Translations under genes and position numbers: made by a program
The notes under the pieces: model-generated
The model's input: the letters and a program-made list of their open reading frames with translations, nothing else
Database searches by the model: none
Told to the model about the DNA's origin: nothing
Source of the DNA: Nitzschia sp. pyKryTriq1
Lineage: Eukaryota > Bacillariophyta > Bacillariophyceae > Bacillariales > Bacillariaceae
Direction of reading: 5' to 3'
Length of the DNA stretch: 64,000 nucleotides
NCBI GenBank assembly: GCA_956465555.1
Contig: OY101122.1
Span: 1,561,001-1,625,000 of the forward strand
In this document: positions 21,403-32,802 of the stretch, piece after piece
How the letters are laid out: each line of letters opens with the position of its first letter
Numbering within the stretch: position 1 is the stretch's first letter

Positions 21403-22848
21403 CTATAAACCTGCAAAAGTAATGGTGGCCTGTTCCCTTTCCCACTCGTTTGAATCCGTTGATAGTTTTGCTACACCAATTGCCGTACTTCCATCTGCAC
21501 CCTGCCCAGTATAGTACATTCGTTGCGAGCCATCGTCCATTCTGTCAACAAGAAATCGTGAGAAGCACAGAGATACGCAGACAAGGACTACGGATACTTC
21601 ATCCCAGAAAAAGTCTCACCTCAGAACATTTGGCGAGCCGACTCCTTCCGAATCCCAGGCTCCTTCTTCCCCCACATCAAAAATGACTCCCATCTTCACC
21701 CAAATTTTTCCATCTACGCTCGCTGCTTTCATTATACGGTGTTTGTTGTCTTCCTCTGAAACTCCTTCGTAAAGCATGGTGTAACCGGGGGCCGCTTCCC
21801 ATGTCTGACTTGCCTCATTGAACCGAGCATTCTGAGTCACAGTACACCTAGCGACACCTGCAGCATCCATTGTGCCAGCATCGGGTCGCAAGCAAATTCC
21901 ACGAGGCTCCCAGCGGAAACCATCCTTCGAAACAGCATATCCTAGCGCTTTCACTTTATCGGCCTTTGTCATGGTGCTGTAATACATCAAGAAACCCGAT
22001 TCAGCGGCCTCCTTTTCGTTGATGATGGGAACAACTTCCGGCCAACCGACATAGAGCTCTTCTTCGAGCTGGACGAGATTTCCGGCTTCATCTCGAAGGT
22101 TCGCGAACTGTTTCATGTTCGGGTCACTTGCATCGTAGGGCGACAGACAAGCTCCAGAAGGATCGTCGCCTTCAACACGGCCCCATGTTGTTCCGTCTTG
22201 ACTGACACAAATACCAATCTTCATCTTCATTCCCTTGATCTTCGCATCAGCCGGCATTTCCCTATCAACATAGTCTCCAATGGGTGTCTCTTCGAAGTTT
22301 CCTCCCATATAGTACATGAGGTATACACCTCCCTCTGTCATTACAGCTGGAGTACTCATCGGGAGAAGGACGCTACCGAGCCCAGTGTGAGCTGTGTCAA
22401 ATCCCCACCAGGACTCTGCATTCAAACCAACAGCGACTCCTTCGATATCCTCCGAAGCACTGCCAACGGTATCCTTTTTCCAGGACAACCCGTTTTTGCT
22501 TGTAGCCCGACCAATCCTTCCGGTTGAAAGAGGTGGCAAGCTTTTGTCACCATCTAGTTCTATAGATCGACCGTGGTACCACATGACGTACTCTGTCTCC
22601 GAGTCTAGGTCGTTGTCGCGTTTGTAGCGGTGGACAGTGCATCCTCCAATCTTTTGGTTATCGAAAACATCTTCATCTGGACTGCTTGGGCGAAGAACGA
22701 TGTTGTTGTTTACAGCAAGAAATAAACTGCTTGATTTGCCTCGAGAGAGGGGTGAGGTGCTCTTCCCCACCGGCTGGAAGCCAAGAATAAAATGACTGCT
22801 GCATCCAAGAATGGTCAGTACCACATCAAGACCACAAGAGAACTTCAT
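21403..22848 (-). CDS. Plastid-type five-bladed beta-propeller glycosidase-like protein, two exons
   Basis: Exons are 22848-21620 and 21541-21403, about 455 residues. The splice AG|GTGAGA...TTGACAG|A is phase 2/1 and continues with MDDGSQRMYYTGQG to a TAG at 21403. The N-terminus (LDVVLTILGCSSHFILGFQPV) is a signal peptide ending in a GFQP motif, suggesting plastid import. The body has repeated blades with YVMWYHGR, YLMYYMGG, FLMYYSTM, YTMLYEG and MYYTGQG. This periodic (M/Y)YY-G pattern is typical of the GH43/GH32-like propeller superfamily found in plants and algae. Catalytic acids cannot be assigned confidently and the substrate is unknown. It diverges from the eL14 gene. Confidence 0.82.
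21542..21619 (-). other. Intron in the beta-propeller gene
   Basis: The donor CTGAG|GTGAGA and acceptor TTGACAG|A flank 78 bases. Splicing adds a last blade strand of 45 residues that repeats the family pattern. Confidence 0.82.
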
Positions 22849-23677
22849 CTTATGAATATCCCACTGAAAATTCTAGAAGCACCACAGTTACAAATCGATA
22901 TATGATTGCGAAGGGACAAAGAATGACCTCAAAATGAGCTTTTCGTCGAAGAAGATGCCCCCCCCCCCCATCACAAATCCAAGGTTCAACAACCGTCATT
23001 CATGATTTTCCTCTTTGTTCTCATCACTCATTCATTTTGATGAGAGGTGGAAGCAGTACGAGTACTGTAAATACAGTACCAGTACTGTACTGTAGGCAAT
23101 AGTGCAGTACCTTTACGTCACACGTCATCGAAGAAAGCGGAGGTGGTCGAAAGTCGGATGAGTCAAATTGACCCTTTCGATTTTAACGAGAAAGAAATTC
23201 GCATGGGGGGACAGACGACAGACAGAAGAGGATATGATCGAATGGTTCAAAATTCTCCGATACCTCCATTCCACTTACTAAAGGAAATCTGGTAGGATTT
23301 TATCGTAGAAAACGGCGTTCAACCACATCGCAAGCCTCTCGGCCCCGCATCGCCATCGTCGCCGCCATCGCGCGACACCAGAAGCAGGCCTCCGACAAGC
23401 GTGCTACTCTCGACGAAGACAGTCACCTCTACTAATATAAGCAAGCTTCGATATTTCAATAGGTGTGTTTGACAATGATAGCGTGTAATGATTCATTTGG
23501 AAGTGATGGTTTTCTGTAGTGAGGCATGTTGTTTTGGCGGCAGCGGCAGAATAAAAGAGCACGAATCGAAATATTTGAGGTTGGATGTTGACCGTCGGCC
23601 TTGCACCTACCGGTAGCGGTGGTTATTGTTCGTGCACAAAGGACTCACATTGTTGCTTGTTTTTTTTCGCAGACAAA
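22849..23677. promoter_or_regulatory. Divergent promoter region, propeller gene / eL14
   Basis: This contains a run of 12 C (22958-22969) and a GTAC palindrome cluster at 23055-23095. A likely 5'UTR intron of eL14 may run from a GTAGCG near 23613 to TTTTTTTCGCAG at 23672, just before the start codon; the donor is uncertain. Confidence 0.5.
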
Positions 23678-24082
23678 ATGGTTTTCAAGAGATATGTTGA
23701 GGTCGGCCGTGTGGTCTTGATCAATTACGGACCCGAGACGGGCAAGCTTGCCACCATTATTGACATTGTCGATCAAAACAAGTGTTTGATCGATGGACCC
23801 CAGGAAGTTACCGGCGTTTCGCGACAGGTCATCTCTTACACCCGCCTTGCCCTAACAGACTTGACTGTTAAGATCCAAGCGAATGCCCGCCAAACGACAC
23901 TGAAGAAGGCATGGGAGGCGGCCGACACATTGAACAAGTGGGAATCCTCGAGTTGGGCCAAGAAGCTCGCAGCAAAGAAGAAGCGAGCTAGCCTTTCCGA
24001 CTTCGATCGCTTCAAGGTTATGGTTGCCAGGAAGCAAAAGAGTGAAATTATCGCCAAGAAGATGGCGGCACTTGGAGCCTAG
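23678..24082 (+). CDS. RPL14: 60S ribosomal protein eL14
   Basis: The product is 134 residues from the ATG at 23678, matching the normal eL14 start MVFKRYVEVGRVVLI. An in-frame ATG upstream is ignored because a TTTTTTTCGCAG acceptor-like site sits directly before this start. The KOW-type segment GPETGKLATIIDIVDQNKCLIDGP is diagnostic. A basic helical C-terminus (AKKLAAKKKRASLSDFDRFK) binds rRNA in the large subunit. Confidence 0.95.
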   Translation: MVFKRYVEVGRVVLINYGPETGKLATIIDIVDQNKCLIDGPQEVTGVSRQVISYTRLALTDLTVKIQANARQTTLKKAWEAADTLNKWESSSWAKKLAAKKKRASLSDFDRFKVMVARKQKSEIIAKKMAALGA

Positions 24083-25003
24083 ATGTCTAATAGCTGAACA
24101 ATGAAACTCATCGTCACTGCGCCTATTGTGGACGCTTGCGAAATCATTTCCTTCGTCGTAGATGTCTTACCTAGTTGATTTCCGCGGTAGGAAAACATAT
24201 CATGATGATTCCAAGGTGGTTGATCAAATTTGAGATGGTTCGCCTATGCATGTTGTAGACGAGACGAGACTACTATAGAAAAGTTTGCACGCGTAGACTA
24301 CTGTCTAGAGTACACCCGTACTTGGTTGGACCAAATAGAATAGAATCCATAGATTCGTACTACATGTACTACTGGCAAGGCAGAGGGAGCATCTCGCTTT
24401 CGACTGTAGGGCCCACAGTACAGAACTACTGAGTACCAGACTACACCATTGAGTCGAATACAAGTTGCTGGTATGAACAATTTGTCTCTGGAACTCTCTA
24501 GCTCTAAAAACCACTGCTACTGTGTACACGTATGTTTCCAATCTACTCGATATGCGGTACGAGTACTTACATTTCTAGTAGAGTTTAAGACGATATCTAT
24601 ACCAGGGTTACCACACTTTGAAGGAAGAGTAATGCTCTCTCAGCCAACAAGAAGCTACTACTGTAGAGCAGAGAGAGATCTCCCGCCTCCCGCACCACAA
24701 AGGCGGTGGTGACAACCGCGCGAGTATCGTACCATTACGCTCTGGTACTGTACATGTACCGCGGTACGGTACCGCCGGTACCGGTACTTGTACAGGAACA
24801 GAAACCGGTACCAGTACCGGTGTGAATTCTGAACATTTTCCAGTCGTGGATATAAACACTCCTTACAGAAGGCCAGACGATCCACTCATTCGGACCACGA
24901 AAACATTGCTCGTGTGGATTTTTTCTTGGAATTTGCGTTGGTTTTTGTTTTCCTCAATTGCCATTTGATCTATCCAAGAGAGGATAGGTATGCAGATACA
25001 ACA
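24083..25003. other. Intergenic region with dense GTAC palindromes
   Basis: This is the 3' flank of eL14 and upstream region of UTP25. The densest palindrome island in the window lies at 24742-24821. No gene was recognised. Confidence 0.5.
24742..24821. repeat. Island of overlapping GTAC / ACCGGT palindromes
   Basis: Within 80 bases there are repeated GTAC, TGTACA, CCGCGG, GGTACC and ACCGGT words, mostly overlapping and self-complementary. Several alternative hairpins are possible. Similar islands recur in other gene-free stretches. Confidence 0.8.
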
Positions 25004-27618
25004 ATGGCTAAGAAAAAAATTACCAAGAAAAAAGGACCAAAGGGAAAGAAAGCGCGTGCCAAGGCCAAATTGGAGCGACAATGGGGAGAAACGGCAATTA
25101 TCGACGACGAAAAGCCGCGACGAGTGGGCAACAGCCGTCTGTTGAAAAGGACAAAGAACGGCGAGAGTAACCAAACCATTCGTTGGGCTCCAGATAAAAA
25201 AGAGGGCCTAGAACCAAATCCAAAAGCCCCCGAAACATTTGCTAAGCCCGCATTTTCTGGAGTGTTGAAGAAGAAACAGCCAACCTTCCAGTCGAAGAAG
25301 CACCGAAGCAGCAGCGACGACGATGATGATTTCTCCGACAGCGAGGGCGACTCCGAAGATGAAGACACCCCAGCAGTCCATGGGTTGTTGAGCTCAATTC
25401 GTAGGGTCAAAAATAAGAGTGAGAATCGTAAGCCCCAAAGTGCATCCCGTGAAGTGGATGCTCAAGTTGATAACGAGGGAATGGGCGAAGATGTATTCAC
25501 TGATACGGAAATGGGACACAGCAGTGAAAGTGACCTTAGCGACGACGAAGGGGGTATCAGCGATGACAATCTAAAGGATGGGAATGGCGACGATGATGAC
25601 GGATCGATATCTGAGCATATGCACTCAAGTGACGATAAACGTCCGCTCGACCTGTTCCACCAACGTTTCAGCCGGTTTCCACTAAAGAAAGAGGAGCTTA
25701 CAAACATGTCCTCAACCTCAAATAAAGTGAGCATGAACGACATGCTAGAGTTCCAGGTGATGATACCTTCTATGACTGATGATTCTAGTGGTGAAAATTT
25801 TGACTCAAATACCACACCCGGCGAACTGAAAACACTGGCAGACTCGTCCTTTGAATGCAATCGAACGTTTTTGCAGCGCAGATGGAAACGATTGAACAAG
25901 TCTACAATGACCGAGACGCAATTTTCAATCTATCCCTTTCTGACAAGATACATGGATCTATTTGTGACGACTGATTCTCGTAAGGTACGTGCGGTAAACT
26001 AGGTATATTGACAACCTCTCTGATCGACGGTTTCTGACTGTCTGTCCTTTCATCCTTCTCTCTCCAGAATCGAAAAGAATTGCACAAGCTTTACACATTG
26101 CATGTCCTTAATCATGTGTTGACTTCACGCGGTCGGGTACAACGGCATAATCGCCAGCTGAAAGAGCTGGAGAATAAGACGCATGAAGGTGACGATAGTG
26201 AGAAAGCGAAGGAGACAGATCAAATGGACGCAGAGGACCAGGAACGTTTTCGCGACCAAGGTTTTACGCGACCGACAGTACTAGTTTTGCTTCCAACCAG
26301 AGGTGTCTGTCACAAGTTCGTAACTGATTTGATCAAGCTAGTTGGGGCAGATATGACAGGACCCCACGCAGAGCGTTTTGAGGTTGAGTTCGGGAAACCT
26401 GTGGACGACGACGACGAGGACGATGATGACGGCCCTCTTGATCCTGAAAAGGACCGCAGGCGCAAGGCCGTGCTGGAAATGAAAGGGAAGGATTGGAATG
26501 ATCTATTTGGCGATGATGTTAACAAGGATGATGATTTTAAAGTGGGCATCTCGTTGACCCCAAAAGCAGCCAAAGGAAAAGGGAAAGGGAAAGATTCAAC
26601 GCCAACTTCTTCTTCGAATGTCCAAGTGAAATTGTACACTGATTTCTACAAGAGTGACATCATCGTCGCGTCTCCACTGGGATTGAAAATGATCGTAGCA
26701 CCTGATGAAGATGGCAACGAGGGGGATTCTGACTATCTTTCAAGCATTGAGATATGTCTTGTTCCGTTTGCAGATGTTTTGATGATGCAAAATTGGGATC
26801 ACACGAATGATATTCTTGCTCTTTTGAACAAGGAGCCCGCGAAGAACAATGACACCGACTTCTCCAGGGTGCGGAATTACATTCTAGAAGGCCAGGCACA
26901 ACACTGGAGGCAACTCATATTTTCTTCCGACATTGTTGATCCTTTTCTTCTTTCTTCGTTTAAGCGCTTTGGGAAGAGTGTCAGCGGATCCGTGAAAATG
27001 CGCCGAAAGGTCCAGCCAGAATGGGCGGCTCTTTCGAATGTGCTTGTCCCTATGAAACAAGTCTTTCAAAGAGTTCCGGTTGCCTCCTTCGACCAGCAAA
27101 CTGACAGCCGTGTCAACTACTTCATGAAGAATATCCTCCCCCAGATCCAACGATACAAGCAAAGGCACACTATGGTCTACATTCCATCTTACTTTGACTT
27201 TGTCGCACTGCGGAACATGTTCTTGAAACGCGAGATTGCCTTCGTAAGTGTTCACGAATACAGTCGCGGCACAGAAGTGAGCCGAGGGCGTGCGAGATTC
27301 TTGCAAGGTCGAAAACCAATCATGCTATATACTGGAAGAGCCAACTTCTTTCTTCGACATGTCATCAAGGGTATTCGACATTTGATCTTCCTAGGGCTTC
27401 CAGAGCATCCTCAGTTTTACGCTGAGCATGTCAATCTGATCAACACCGGAATGCAGAACATGCTTTCTGACAATATTGACACGGCTGGTGCCTCGTCCTC
27501 TAGCTGTCTAGCGCTGTTCACCAGATTCGAGGGTCACGCCCTCGAGAGGGTTGTTGGTAGTGCGAATTGCAGTCGGATGCTCAAGAGCGACAAAACAACC
27601 TTCATGTTTCATTCGTAA
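25004..27618 (+). CDS. UTP25: UTP25 / DIEXF-like small-subunit processome protein, two exons
   Basis: Exons are 25004-25984 and 26068-27618 (83-base GTACGT...CTCCAG intron, phase 0), about 843 residues. The start is the ATG opening MAKKKITKKKGPKGKKARAK, a nucleolar-type basic N-terminus. A long acidic, Ser-rich region follows. The helicase-like core without a complete ATPase motif begins near the join (NRKELHKLYTLHVLNHVL). Family blocks include RPTVLVLLPTR, SDIIVASPLGLKMI, DVLMMQNWDHT, MVYIPSYFDFVALRNMF, ARFLQGRKPIMLYTGRANFF and IFLGLPEHPQFY. In yeast and animals it acts in the U3 snoRNP processome that matures 18S rRNA. Confidence 0.93.
25985..26067 (+). other. Intron in UTP25
   Basis: The donor AAG|GTACGT and acceptor CTCTCCAG|AAT have a clear pyrimidine tract between them. 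In-frame stops interrupt read-through. Confidence 0.9.
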
Positions 27619-27858
27619 ACAATATTAACCAGTAGATGTGATCAACTAAACTAGTTACTACTTCTAGCAAGTCACTGATTTATTGATCCTGTGCACTTTT
27701 TGCCGTCAGCGCAGTATTTGCCAAATAATGTTAATCCTGGTGCAACTTGCGTGTACTGACGCAGTCAGTCGGATGGATGCTTGTGGCGTCTCCCAACACG
27801 AATTATACCTATGCTTAGTATTCTCTATAATATGGCTATTTTCATCTCATCAACAAAA

Positions 27859-28794
27859 TTACTGGCCAAGTTGTGACATAAACGAGGGTTTGACTGGGAG
27901 GTTCTTGGCGCCATTGTCAATCACTTCATCAATCAAACCATACTCCACTGCCTCGTGTGGCTGCAAATACTTGACACGGCTGCAATCCTCCATGACAGTC
28001 TCCACAGGCTTTCCACAGGCCGAAGCAATCAATTGACACGTGGTTCTTCGATTGTTGGCCACTTCCCTGGCCTTGATAGCAATATCAGAAGCTTGTCCAC
28101 GAGCTTGAGATTTGGGCTGATTCAACAAAATGGTAGCGTTGGGCAAGGCAAAACGGTATCCTCGCTTTCCTTGGGACAAAAGCATGGCAGCAGCTCCGAA
28201 TGCTTGTCCCAGAGCCACTGTGTGAACAGGGGGACGCACATACTTCATAACATCAGCAATGGCAAAAGCTTCCGTCTCAAATCCAACTGCTTGTCCGCCG
28301 GCGGTGGTGGTTCCAGAGGAGTTGATGTACATGGTGATCGGATCCGTGGACTCGTAATTCAGGTACAAGAGTTCGGCAATTACCAACTCAGTGACAGCAG
28401 GAACCAAAGGCATTCCAATGTAAACGATACGGTTGTGCAACAAAAGCGAGGGAAGATCCGGAGGGGGTCCAATCGGGGCACCTAGAACACGCAAGCAGCG
28501 AGAAAGGAGGTCGTCAGATATGATATCTCACAAAAGATACAAACAAGGAAAGATGGATAGTCTGTCAACGCACACACACACAGAGTACATACCCTCATAG
28601 TATTCCTGCCCATAGGAACGTTCCGCTCCACCGGCAACCATGTCCATTGGCGTTCTAGTAACCAAGGGAGAATTGCTGTCATCTTGAGCCGATGTGGGGA
28701 CCATCAAACCGGACTTGTTGGATGTGAAGCCCGTTGGCGAAAAGGCGCTTGCTCCTCCCGCCAGTAAGCACAAAGCTGCAGCCGTGAACTTCAT
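27859..28794 (-). CDS. Plastid ClpP-family subunit without catalytic residues (ClpR type), two exons
   Basis: Exons are 28794-28593 and 28481-27859 (111-base GTATGT...TTCTAG intron, phase 1/2), about 274 residues. The leader MKFTAAALCLLAGGASAFSP is a strong diatom plastid signal. The splice rebuilds YYEG-APIGPPPDLPSLLL, as in plastid ClpR. The ClpP catalytic Ser position, GQAxS in active members, reads GQAFG (Gly at about 163). The catalytic His position (IxIHQP) reads ILLNQP (Asn at about 188). The fold is otherwise complete. Such subunits sit in the plastid Clp ring next to active ClpP and shape the chamber. It ends tail-to-tail with UTP25. Confidence 0.92.
28482..28592 (-). other. Intron in the ClpR-type gene
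   Basis: The donor GAGG|GTATGT and acceptor TTCTAG|GT are phase-matched. A (CA)n run lies near the donor side. Confidence 0.88.
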
Positions 28795-29431
28795 CTTGAT
28801 TTCAAATAATAAGTGAAGGTGGATCAGATTGTAAGTGGATGAAATGATCGAGTCTTCGTCGTCCGAAGAGAACGTCGAGGAGGCTGCTGCTGCTCCTCCT
28901 CCTCATCCCTCATCGTCGTTCGTCGTCATCATCGCATGGATGCTGCCATCGATCGATCATCGATCGCATCATCGCGAAACCGAGCAACGAGAGCCAGCTG
29001 TTGTTCCAAAGCGAGAGTTCTTGGGAGTTGCGCTGTTTCTTTATTACGCGTGGCGCCATTCGACGAGCGAAGAGATTTTCTCTGTGACGTCAGAAGCAAT
29101 GGTCTCCACCAATCCTGTTGATCCTTTGAGTCGTCTGCAAACTTCAACAACTTGCCTACCCATTTCGCGCGTGCTCGCTCTACTCGTACAGTACGCACGG
29201 CACCCGCAAATAACACCAACACCAAAATCAACGGGCTATGAGCCAAAAACATCCATCACGCGCACTTCTTATGACGCCAAAGAAAAAAGGAAAACCGTTC
29301 ATCTCGACCATGATCCGAGAGATACTCGTACGTTACCATTTCCTGGCCCGCCCGACTAGTCTACCAGCCATCATAGAATAGGATTACAGTAGTTCGATAC
29401 GCAAAAGCTACAAGAAGCTGGACTAGCAGCA
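28795..29431. promoter_or_regulatory. Divergent promoter region, ClpR type / HIS4-like
   Basis: Both flanking genes start outward from this stretch. It contains overlapping ATCGATCG palindromes at 28950-28975 and TGACGTCA-like words near 29090. A Glu/Ala/Pro-rich open frame at 28835-29359 was not accepted as a gene. Confidence 0.45.
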
Positions 29432-30914
29432 ATGACATCGCTTCCGTTTCCCTGCTTCGTGAAAGACGCCCCAGTAGATGCTGCCAACAACCGAGCGGCT
29501 CTAGCAGCCGTCGGCAAGTGTCGACTGGACCCCGCGACCTGTTTCGACGCCGCCGACTATCGAGCCATATGCGACAAGAACAGAGAGCAGGCCTTGGTTG
29601 ATGTGGAAACTCCCGAGACGAAGGAAGAAAATAAGAAACTCAAAAAGAAGTGCATGAAGCAAGGTGCTGCCATGGCCTCGACGTACTTGCAGAAAACGTT
29701 GCAGCTAGATGTGAGTGTCGTGGACATTCAAATCACAGTTGCACCAGAAGATGTGGTGGGAACAGATGGCTGTCTTGCAGCTTGTCTCCTCGACGCGGGA
29801 TGTGCCGCCATTGTCATGGAAGGCACCAATGTGGAAGCTATGGACGCTGCAAAGATTCCGAGGGAACGATTGATTGCACATTTCGAGGATGAAATAAATG
29901 CGACAAGCGATGCAATTTCAGCAGCCTTGCTATTGGCAGGAACTATCTCGGTGAACCTCTCCTCTAAAGATTCTCTCAAGTATGTGGACACTATTCTATC
30001 CCTTGTCCCCGACAAAAAGGACAAGGTATCATTTCAGTTGGCTTCGACTTCCACCGACGATGAGTTATATGGGGCCGTTTCAGAAATATCGAAGAAATGT
30101 AAGGACGGAAAGGGAAGTATTGGCTTGGTTGATCCAACGGCAACAAGTCTTGGTCTAAGTTTTGCAGCTTGCATGAGGACAGACCGCGACGACGGTCTCT
30201 TCACCACTGTCGTGTGTACCAGGAGCGATGAAGCTCTTGGTTTGGTCTACTCGTCCAAGGTATGTAGCAAGTTTGTTCAGCTATCAGTTAAATCTTGATA
30301 TTCAACTTTGACTGACGTTTTCTTCCCCTTGTTAGGAATCTATTGTGGCAGCCCTAGAATGCGGGCGAGGTGTGTATTATTCACGTTCTCGGAAAGGTCT
30401 TTGGAGAAAGGGCGATACTTCGGGACATTTTCAAACCCTTCACCGCTTGGACGTAGACTGCGACGGAGATGCTCTTCGATTCATTGTAACCCAGAGGGGT
30501 GAAGATACTGCAGCATTCTGCCATCTGAACACATTGACTTGTTGGGGGGAACCACGCGGTTTGCGACACCTTGAAGGAACCTTACAGGAGCGCCTGAAAT
30601 CTGCACCAGAAGGTTCCTATACGAAACGCCTTTTTGAGGATCCGGATCTTTTGAGAGACAAACTTGTAGAGGAGGCCCAGGAACTATCAGAAGCAACTGA
30701 ACCTAACAATGTGGCAGGAGAACTGGCGGATGTCCTCTACTTTGCCATGGTGCGAGCTGCAAAGGCGGGGGTAAGCATTGACGACGCGGTCGCGGAACTA
30801 GACCGCAGAACCCGAAAAGTCACAAGACGAAAGGGCGATAGCAAAGCATTCCGGATTTCTGCAGGAGATGCCATTCTCGGCAAAACCAAAGACAGCCCTG
30901 CGAGTGGTAGCTAG
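29432..30914 (+). CDS. HIS4-like histidine biosynthesis enzyme (PRA-CH plus PRA-PH), two exons
   Basis: Exons are 29432-30259 and 30336-30914 (76-base GTATGT...GTTAG intron, phase 0), about 468 residues. The first 260 residues resemble the N-terminal part of fungal HIS4. Phosphoribosyl-AMP cyclohydrolase follows: SRSRKGLWRKGDTSGHFQ, LDVDCDGDALRF and FCHLNTLTCWG, with metal-binding Cys and Asp residues. The C-terminal domain is phosphoribosyl-ATP pyrophosphohydrolase: GSYTKRLFEDPDLL, KLVEEAQEL, NVAGELADVLYFAMV. These catalyse steps two and three of histidine synthesis. The histidinol dehydrogenase domain of fungal HIS4 is missing; the gene stops normally after PRA-PH. No clear plastid leader is visible. 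Confidence 0.9.
30260..30335 (+). other. Intron in the HIS4-like gene
   Basis: The donor AAG|GTATGT and acceptor CTTGTTAG|GAA restore SSK-ESIVAALECGRGVYYSR, as in fungal HIS4. Confidence 0.9.
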
Positions 30915-31472
30915 ATGACATTAATCCATGCATCATTGAAATTGTCTCCTACCGCGCGTACTGCTACTCCTATTACTTTTGGTATTGGTCAGCAACTGTA
31001 CGCGCCAGCACCATCACCATCGCAGTACCAAAGAGATGGATGTGAAATCCGATGGAGAGTTTCACATCCGACCAGCAGCAGCAAGCCAATGCAAAAGCCC
31101 ATTCTTTTGCCGCCTTGAGAGTACATTTCGATTGCCTGAAGAGTTAGCTAAGCATTCGCTTCTACAGTTCTACCGGTAGCTTTTTCATTCTCCATCCCAC
31201 CGAATTAATCCGTCTGTGGTTCGCTCGTGCGACAGGACGAGGCAGCGGCGCATGCAGCAGCGCATCTCTGGAGGTCATCCGGAGGCCGAGCAAGATGACC
31301 GGTCCTTTTGTTATTATGATGAATCTCAATTCATATGGTGAGCTATTTTTGGTGCCTTGTGGTGGTTACAGTCTAGTACATAGACTTGTAGTTTTGGTTG
31401 AGTCGTTGCAACGGACGACCGGGGGCCAGTCCTCCTCATCTGAGGCGCAGAATCTCCAGGATGGTGGATCTG

Positions 31473-31646
31473 TTCTCCAGGGGATTCTCCAGGGGATTCT
31501 CCATGGTCTCCTTAGAGATTCTCCTAGGAGAAAGGTCATACGTTTTTCCTTTACATCCAATTGCCGAATTCACCTGCCGAATTCACCTGCCGAACTCACC
31601 TGCCTGAATTTGCGCAGAAAAATTCTCCAGACAAATTCTCCAGACA
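31473..31646. repeat. Short tandem repeats of 12 and 13 bases
   Basis: TTCTCCAGGGGA occurs twice (31473-31496). GCCGAATTCACCT occurs three times with one change (31563-31601). AATTCTCCAGACA occurs twice (31621-31646). The CTCCAG core links the first and last sets. Confidence 0.8.
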
Positions 31647-31666
31647 AATTCTTCCTAAGAATTTGA

Positions 31667-31835
31667 TGGGGCTTTCTCCAGACCCAATCACCCCATTTGC
31701 TTTACATCGAGTATACATCTAAGACAACATTGGCAGATAATACCCATCCAAACCGCTACTTATTATTATTATCACATTAGACTTGGGGCTTTCTCCAGAC
31801 CCAATCACCCCATTTGCTTTACGTCGAGTATACAT
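31667..31835. repeat. 52-base direct repeat, two copies 117 bases apart
   Basis: Copies at 31667-31718 and 31784-31835 begin TGGGGCTTTCTCCAGACCCA and end GAGTATACAT. They differ at one base (ACATCG or ACGTCG). The near identity suggests recent duplication or ends of a small element. Confidence 0.85.
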
Positions 31836-32802
31836 GGCTAAAAAAGGGTGTTGCTTTGTGCCCCATGTGAATCACGTTTTATTTTGTTGTTGGCGTGCCA
31901 GAGTCGCACACCATATGACATAGAATTGTCGAGTAATTTTAGAGATTGGATTTGCCTATTGGATCCATTGGATATACCGGTAGTAAACTACTAGAACGAA
32001 GGGCAGACGTGAGGTGAAAAAAGGGGCGACTATCATACTCATACTCCCTCTTTTTTAAAAAAATTCCCTTGGTTGAGGCTACTGTACTGTATTGTACTCG
32101 TACGGGCCCTGTATGTACAAGGTACGTACAAGTCTACCGGTAGATCGATCGGGCCACCGACCACCGACCACGCACCAGCGATCTTCGGATAAATGTCGGT
32201 TCTTGGGTTCCTGCCGGCCACGTAAGTTTGACGTTTGTTCATGAGATAATTGATTCCTGCACAGCAGTTTTTCAATAAGCCCTTGATGATTCTCCTTTTC
32301 TCTCACGTTATATAAGCTGATGTTTCGATCCCTAAATGTCCTAAAAATGTCCATCCGAGTTCCACTGAATAAGGAAACGAAAACTATTTAATGGAAACAC
32401 TATTCAGTATTCACAAGCATCATCGTTTCGATCAACAAATCCGAAGTTCGCTCGGGTCGTTCCGAACCATTAAATAATCACCCTGGCGACAAATAATAGC
32501 AGTCCGGGTTATGTTGTGGGCTAAAATGTCTCTTTGGACGCAAAACCGAACGTCTTGGCAGTTAGAATTTATTATTTTTTGGGAACCGTAATCCAGTGGT
32601 TTTTGTGACAGAAAACACGCGCTTCTACGTGGTTGTAAAAGGCACAGTTCAATAATTATTTCTCCGACGTTTCTGAACCGCGACCCTCCTGCTTCTGAAA
32701 TTCTGGATCATCACGGTACAGACAGTGCGGCTATCTCCTCATAAATTCACAAAACCTTGTCAACAACGACTCCTCTTCCCCCCATCGAGTGATCCGTAAA
32801 TC

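Larger units (their letters stand above)
30915..32802. other. Repeat-bearing gene-poor region
   Basis: About 1.9 kb without a supported gene. It carries 12- and 13-base tandem repeats at 31473-31646, a 52-base direct repeat at 31667 and 31784, and a GTAC cluster near 32080-32140. An open frame at 31295-31666 is built from the repeats and was not accepted. Confidence 0.55.

Noticed and set aside
28835-29359. A 174-codon plus-strand frame in the ClpR/HIS4 gap
   Set aside because: No domain or coherent hydrophobic pattern, and it covers the expected divergent promoter.
31295-31666. A 123-codon plus-strand frame
   Set aside because: Much of it is encoded by the 12- and 13-base tandem repeats; the period gives repeated LQGI and NSP words by chance.
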